26,002 nucleotides of DNA. It comes from MWDV01 sp964634255 (lineage in GTDB: Bacteria > Verrucomicrobiota > Verrucomicrobiia > Limisphaerales > MWDV01). The stretch's first letter is position 1; each line of letters starts with the position of its first letter. Location of the stretch: assembly GCA_964634255.1 (NCBI GenBank), contig CAZWJC010000071.1:1-26002 (forward strand), in the 5' to 3' direction. Under the pieces are notes generated by a model, which was not told where the DNA came from, made no database searches, and saw only the letters and a list, made by a program, of their open reading frames with translations. Below, in pieces: positions 23,134-26,002 of the stretch. Both the position numbers and the translations under genes were made by a program.

Positions 23134-24087
23134 ATGTCCACCACGACTTTCAGCAAGAAGGCGCTGGGGGTGCAAGGGGTCGAGGGCGTCGAACCCGCAG
23201 TGACGCCTCCCCCCGCCGGCGACACCACGTTCATGAAGAAGCCCAAGCTGGCCAGCCGGGGTCGCAAACGCGAAATCCCCGAAGGACTTTGGACCAAATG
23301 CCCGAAGTGCGCCACGATGGTGTTCGACAAGGAACTGGACGAGAACCTCAAGGTCTGTCCGAAATGCCAGCATCATCTTCAGATTACCGCCCGCGAGCGC
23401 ATCCATTCGCTGGTGGACACCTGCTCGTTCGAAGAAATGGACGCCAACATGACGAGCGTGGATGTGCTCCAATTCACCGGTGCCTCCAGCTACACGGCGA
23501 AGCTGGAGGAATACCAGCGCACCACTACGCTCAAGGACGCGGTCGTGACGGGTGTGGGCAAGATTGGCCCGCATCGGTGCGGGTTGGGCGTGATGGATTT
23601 CGGTTTCCTCGGCGGCTCGATGGGCTCAGTGGTGGGCGAGAAGCTGACGCGTCTCATCGAAAAGTCCACCGACCAGGGCCTGCCGCTGATCATCATTTCC
23701 AGCAGCGGCGGCGCGCGGATGTACGAGGGGATGTTCAGCCTGATGCAAATGGCCAAGACCTGCGGCGCGCTGGCTTACCATGCTAAAGCCCGCCTGCCAT
23801 TCATCAGCGTGCTCACCCATCCGACGACGGCCGGCGTCATGGCCAGCTTTGCCAGCGTGGGCGATCTGATCATCGCCGAACCCGCCGCCATGATCGGCTT
23901 TGCCGGCCCGCGGGTGATTAAGGACACGACCCAAGCCGAACTCCCGCCCGGCTTCCAGACCGCCGAGTTCCTATTGGATCACGGGCTGATTGACGCCATC
24001 GTGGGACGGGGGGAGATGAAAGAGCAGTTGATCCGCTATCTCGATTATCTCGCCGGCACCAAACGGGCCGCCACAGGCGCGGCGTAG
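23134..24087 (+). CDS. accD: Acetyl-CoA carboxylase carboxyltransferase beta subunit
   Basis: A 317-residue AccD, which with AccA transfers the carboxyl group from biotin to acetyl-CoA in fatty acid synthesis. A zinc ribbon (C56, C59, C75 and C78) follows the hallmark KREIPEGLWTKCPKC. The crotonase-type core has MDFGFLGGSMGSVVGEK (154-170), ISSSGGARMYEGM (188-200), LTHPTTAGVMASFA (227-240) and IGFAGPRVI (254-262), as in E. coli AccD. The ATG at 23134 avoids overlap with the comF-like gene. An in-frame ATG at 23233 (MKKPK) is an equally plausible start, since typical AccD proteins begin close to the zinc ribbon. accA is not in the window. Confidence 0.95.
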   Translation: MSTTTFSKKALGVQGVEGVEPAVTPPPAGDTTFMKKPKLASRGRKREIPEGLWTKCPKCATMVFDKELDENLKVCPKCQHHLQITARERIHSLVDTCSFEEMDANMTSVDVLQFTGASSYTAKLEEYQRTTTLKDAVVTGVGKIGPHRCGLGVMDFGFLGGSMGSVVGEKLTRLIEKSTDQGLPLIIISSSGGARMYEGMFSLMQMAKTCGALAYHAKARLPFISVLTHPTTAGVMASFASVGDLIIAEPAAMIGFAGPRVIKDTTQAELPPGFQTAEFLLDHGLIDAIVGRGEMKEQLIRYLDYLAGTKRAATGAA

Positions 24088-24129
24088 CACCGACCACACG
24101 GAACAACTCCGGGCGCGACCGCCGTGCAT

Positions 24130-24144
24130 TTCGGCACTGCCGAA
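24130..24144 (+). terminator. Palindromic hairpin after accD
   Basis: TTCGGCA-C-TGCCGAA is a perfect seven-base inverted repeat 43 bp after the accD stop, folding as at least a five-pair stem with a five-base loop. No T-run follows it, so factor-independent termination is only a guess. Confidence 0.4.
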
Positions 24145-24244
24145 GGCCGAGTCTGCATCAATTGATACCAACCGCCGGTGATTATCCGGTGAATTCTGCA
24201 ACGCCCCTTCCCCTGTCCCTCTCCATGAACCTCCGTTTGCCGTC

Positions 24245-24318
24245 GGTAGGGACGCGTTCCACCGCGTCCCCATATCTTTCGACAGGAACTTGGGACGCGG
24301 GTGGAACGCGTCCTTACC
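24245..24318. repeat. Nested inverted repeat (hairpins within a larger stem)
   Basis: The left arm (24245-24270) and right arm (24292-24318) are complementary over their whole length, with one mismatch and one extra base. The left arm is itself a perfect palindrome, GGGACGCG-TTCCAC-CGCGTCCC (24249-24270). The right arm has a similar dyad with one added G. The spacer is 21 bases. This looks like a REP/MITE-type intergenic repeat unit. No transposase or target duplication is seen. Confidence 0.8.
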
Positions 24319-24459
24319 AAGTTCAGGGTCTCAAAGCGCGAGCTTTCACTTCGGGGAAATCTCGCCCCATCGGATAGGGTGAGGGTGGCCGCAGGCCGGG
24401 CGAGGGTCGTCGGGAGAAAGCAAAATCACCCAGCGGCTCCTGCCCAGACCTGCGCCAAC

Positions 24460-25923
24460 CTACTGCACTCCTACGCGATAGAAGTACGGCCCGCCGTTGG
24501 TCGCCGTGGTGTCGGTGATGGTCGTGATGCCTTCCCACCCGGGAACATTGGTCATCAGCACTTGGAACACCGGCACATGGGTCAAATCACTGCCGCGCTC
24601 CACGAAATAGCTCCGCGAGGCCGCGCTCTGCCACGTCACCGTCACGCCCGTCGGGGTATTCTTGGGTGAAGCCAGGGCCAGCCGGGACAAGGCGTTCGTG
24701 GGCGAAGTGTCCGCCCGGCATTCCTGCCAGTTGTTGTGGCCGTCCAAATCCGTGTCGGAGAAATCCGCGGAGCCATCCGTGGGCAAGCCATACTTCTGTG
24801 CCCAAGCATAGGAGAGCGTGCTGGCTGGCGACTGAAACTCATACGCCCCCATGTCCACCGTGCCGCCGACCACGCGGGGCTCGCCGCCCAAGTCCATCTC
24901 ACCCGGAGCATAGGGATTGAAGCCGGCATTGATGCAAGGGGAGTTGGACTGAAGTCGGAGATTGCTCCAGCCATTCGTATCCACAAAGAGCGGGGCGTTG
25001 GTGATATTGCCCGTGCCCGCGGCAGGCAGCGGCGTCGTACAGCAATAGTCCAGCACGCCGCCGCAATAGTCGCCGCCGTATGGCGACGTGTTGTAATAGA
25101 TGATACTGTTGTTCAGCGTGCCAGAATAGGCCCCACCGCCGGCGGAGGAAGCCGAATTGCCAGTCAGCACGCATTGGCTCAGCGTGCCAAAATGTGCCCC
25201 GCCACCCTCGTAAGACGAGTTTCCCGTCAGCTCGCATTGGTTCAGCGTGCCTTGATACGTCCCGCCGCCGTTATTGTAGGCCGAGTTGCCTCTCAGCCTG
25301 CAGTTGTTCAGAGCGCCTCGAGATGCCCCGCCGCCTTCCCAAGAAGCCGAGTTGCCTGTCAACGCGCAGTTATTGAGCGTACCCCGATACGCGCCGCCGC
25401 CATCGAACGCTCGGTTCCCTGTCAGAGTGCAGTTGGTCACCACCGCGCTCGCTGATGCGCACCAGACGCCTCCGCCCGTTAGCTGCTGAAAGAAATCCCC
25501 GGAGGTGTGTGTCGCGCCGTTGGTCAATGTGAAGCCCGACAACACCGCGCCGCTCGTCAGATACACGCACCGGATCGCTGCCGCACCCATGATCGTGTCG
25601 GGCATCTGATAACCCTGAATGACGGTGAACTCCGGCCCGTTGACACTCCGCAGGGTCAACGGCTTCACCACCGCCACCCGGTTCGTCATCGTCGCATAAA
25701 CCGCTCGTCCGCCCGAGGCGTAAACCCCGTTGGTCACCACGATTTCGTCGTCAGCCTCTGCCGCGTCCACGGCATCTTGAATCACGTTTGCGGCGGTCGC
25801 CCAGTTGGTGTAGGGCGGCGTCGGGTTGGCGCTGTTCACGTCCACATAGCGCGTCGCGGCCGACGCGGTAAGCCCAAACAACCCGCACAGCACGGCAATC
25901 AGTTGACGACGGTAAGTGTCCAT
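24460..25923 (-). CDS. Secreted right-handed beta-helix repeat protein
   Basis: A 487-residue secreted protein. A signal peptide (1-23, ending ASA-ATRYVDV) is followed by the opening 'YVDVNSANPTPPYTNWATAA.VIQDAVDAA', the common start of choice-of-anchor/polymorphic outer-membrane-like beta-helix proteins. Residues 164-292 hold about six repeats of 21-22 residues with the pattern N-C-x-L-x-G-N-S-A-x(3-4)-GGG-A/T-x3-GTLN, one helical turn each. Then comes INAGFNPYAPGEMDLGGEPRVVGGTVDMGAYEF (331-363), typical of these proteins, then a calcium-binding-like DTDLDGHNNWQECRADTSPTNALS (390-413). A beta-sandwich C-terminus (about 420-487) follows. It probably binds or presents at the cell surface. The ATG has AAGGAA just upstream. 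Repeat cysteines are regularly spaced. Confidence 0.88.
   Translation of the reverse strand: MDTYRRQLIAVLCGLFGLTASAATRYVDVNSANPTPPYTNWATAANVIQDAVDAAEADDEIVVTNGVYASGGRAVYATMTNRVAVVKPLTLRSVNGPEFTVIQGYQMPDTIMGAAAIRCVYLTSGAVLSGFTLTNGATHTSGDFFQQLTGGGVWCASASAVVTNCTLTGNRAFDGGGAYRGTLNNCALTGNSASWEGGGASRGALNNCRLRGNSAYNNGGGTYQGTLNQCELTGNSSYEGGGAHFGTLSQCVLTGNSASSAGGGAYSGTLNNSIIYYNTSPYGGDYCGGVLDYCCTTPLPAAGTGNITNAPLFVDTNGWSNLRLQSNSPCINAGFNPYAPGEMDLGGEPRVVGGTVDMGAYEFQSPASTLSYAWAQKYGLPTDGSADFSDTDLDGHNNWQECRADTSPTNALSRLALASPKNTPTGVTVTWQSAASRSYFVERGSDLTHVPVFQVLMTNVPGWEGITTITDTTATNGGPYFYRVGVQ
25048..25434 (-). repeat. In-frame tandem repeats (63-66 bp) coding for beta-helix turns
   Basis: Residues 164-292 of the beta-helix protein. 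The five best units each begin NC or QC, contain LTGNS or a variant, and end GGGAY-x-GTLN; a sixth is degenerate. Unit lengths are 21 or 22 codons. Differences between units are mostly in the loop after GNSA, as expected for turns of variable size. Confidence 0.85.
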
Positions 25924-25925
25924 AG

Positions 25926-25931
25926 TTCCTT
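25926..25931 (-). promoter_or_regulatory. Ribosome binding site of the beta-helix gene
   Basis: AAGGAA on the minus strand sits directly before the ATG at 25923, with a short spacer of two bases (GAAGGAACT-ATG). It supports that start. Confidence 0.6.
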
Positions 25932-25932
25932 C

Positions 25933-25953
25933 AGCCGGTCTCCAAAACCGGCT
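25933..25953 (-). promoter_or_regulatory. Hairpin just upstream of the beta-helix gene's ribosome binding site
   Basis: On the minus strand, AGCCGGT-TTTGGAG-ACCGGCT is a perfect seven-pair stem with a seven-base loop, ending one base before the AAGGAA site. In a transcript it would lie in the 5' leader and could affect translation start or mRNA stability. It could also be a dispersed intergenic repeat. Confidence 0.5.
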
Positions 25954-26002
25954 TTCATGTAACAGCCGCCGTCCGCCGTCGCAAGCGCAACTTCCGACGC
26001 GC

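Larger units (their letters stand above)
24088..24459. other. 372 bp intergenic region with hairpins and repeats, no gene
   Basis: No coding frame here looks real. From left to right it contains a palindrome after accD (24130-24144), a purine/pyrimidine-biased stretch, the nested inverted repeat (24245-24318), and a GGTGAGGGTGG...GGGCGAGGGTCG segment near 24378-24411. It separates convergent genes, so it may hold both terminators. Confidence 0.6.

Noticed and set aside
24088..24459. Insertion sequence remnant
   Set aside because: Inverted repeats are present but there is no transposase fragment and no visible target-site duplication, so only a repeat is called.
25048..25434. Regular 63-66 bp spacing considered as a CRISPR array
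   Set aside because: The repeats are in frame, degenerate and encode beta-helix turns. There are no identical direct repeats with unique spacers and no cas genes.

Overview
The window is a GC-rich bacterial chromosome segment with tightly packed genes. The gene families point to the Verrucomicrobiota, probably a Pedosphaera/Limisphaerales-like lineage. The reasons are a secreted DUF1080 protein, a secreted PQQ-type beta-propeller, a giant lamin-tail/CotH surface protein, and a right-handed beta-helix protein ending in a DTDLDGHNNWQE-type calcium-binding motif, all beside ordinary housekeeping genes. This assignment is inferred from family content. No rRNA or marker phylogeny is available here.

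Layout. A tRNA-Lys(CTT) on the minus strand is cut by the left edge. Positions 195-4677 carry a YycJ/WalJ-type metallo-beta-lactamase hydrolase, a secreted beta-propeller protein overlapping a small DUF2835 protein, a secreted DUF1080 protein and a SpoU/TrmH-family RNA methyltransferase. A 1606-residue secreted protein (lamin-tail, PA14-like, chitobiase-C-like and CotH domains) fills 4873-9693. It is followed by a decayed fragment of the C-terminal motif of a second SpoU methyltransferase.

Positions 9885-11749 (minus) hold a two-gene sensory cassette. It consists of a FIST-domain protein and a translationally coupled coiled-coil protein with a C-terminal Cys-x2-Cys/Cys-x2-Cys motif. No kinase, receiver or DNA-binding partner lies next to it. 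It is the best candidate here for an uncharacterised signalling system. Divergent from it runs a plus-strand group: a secreted endonuclease/exonuclease/phosphatase protein, an MscS-type channel with a large periplasmic coiled coil, a DUF2959 lipoprotein overlapping the channel gene, a small exported helical protein and a PPK2 polyphosphate kinase. The last four look like one operon, possibly for envelope or osmotic stress and energy reserve.

Positions 17409-22234 are minus-strand: a glycosyltransferase 2 with C-terminal membrane segments, glnE (bifunctional glutamine synthetase adenylyltransferase), and a ParE-type toxin/antitoxin pair. Divergent from the glycosyltransferase are a ComF-type phosphoribosyltransferase and accD (acetyl-CoA carboxylase beta subunit). 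The 372 bp after accD hold a nested inverted repeat and hairpins but no gene. The window ends with a minus-strand beta-helix surface protein containing about six 21-22-residue repeats and a hairpin just upstream of its ribosome binding site.
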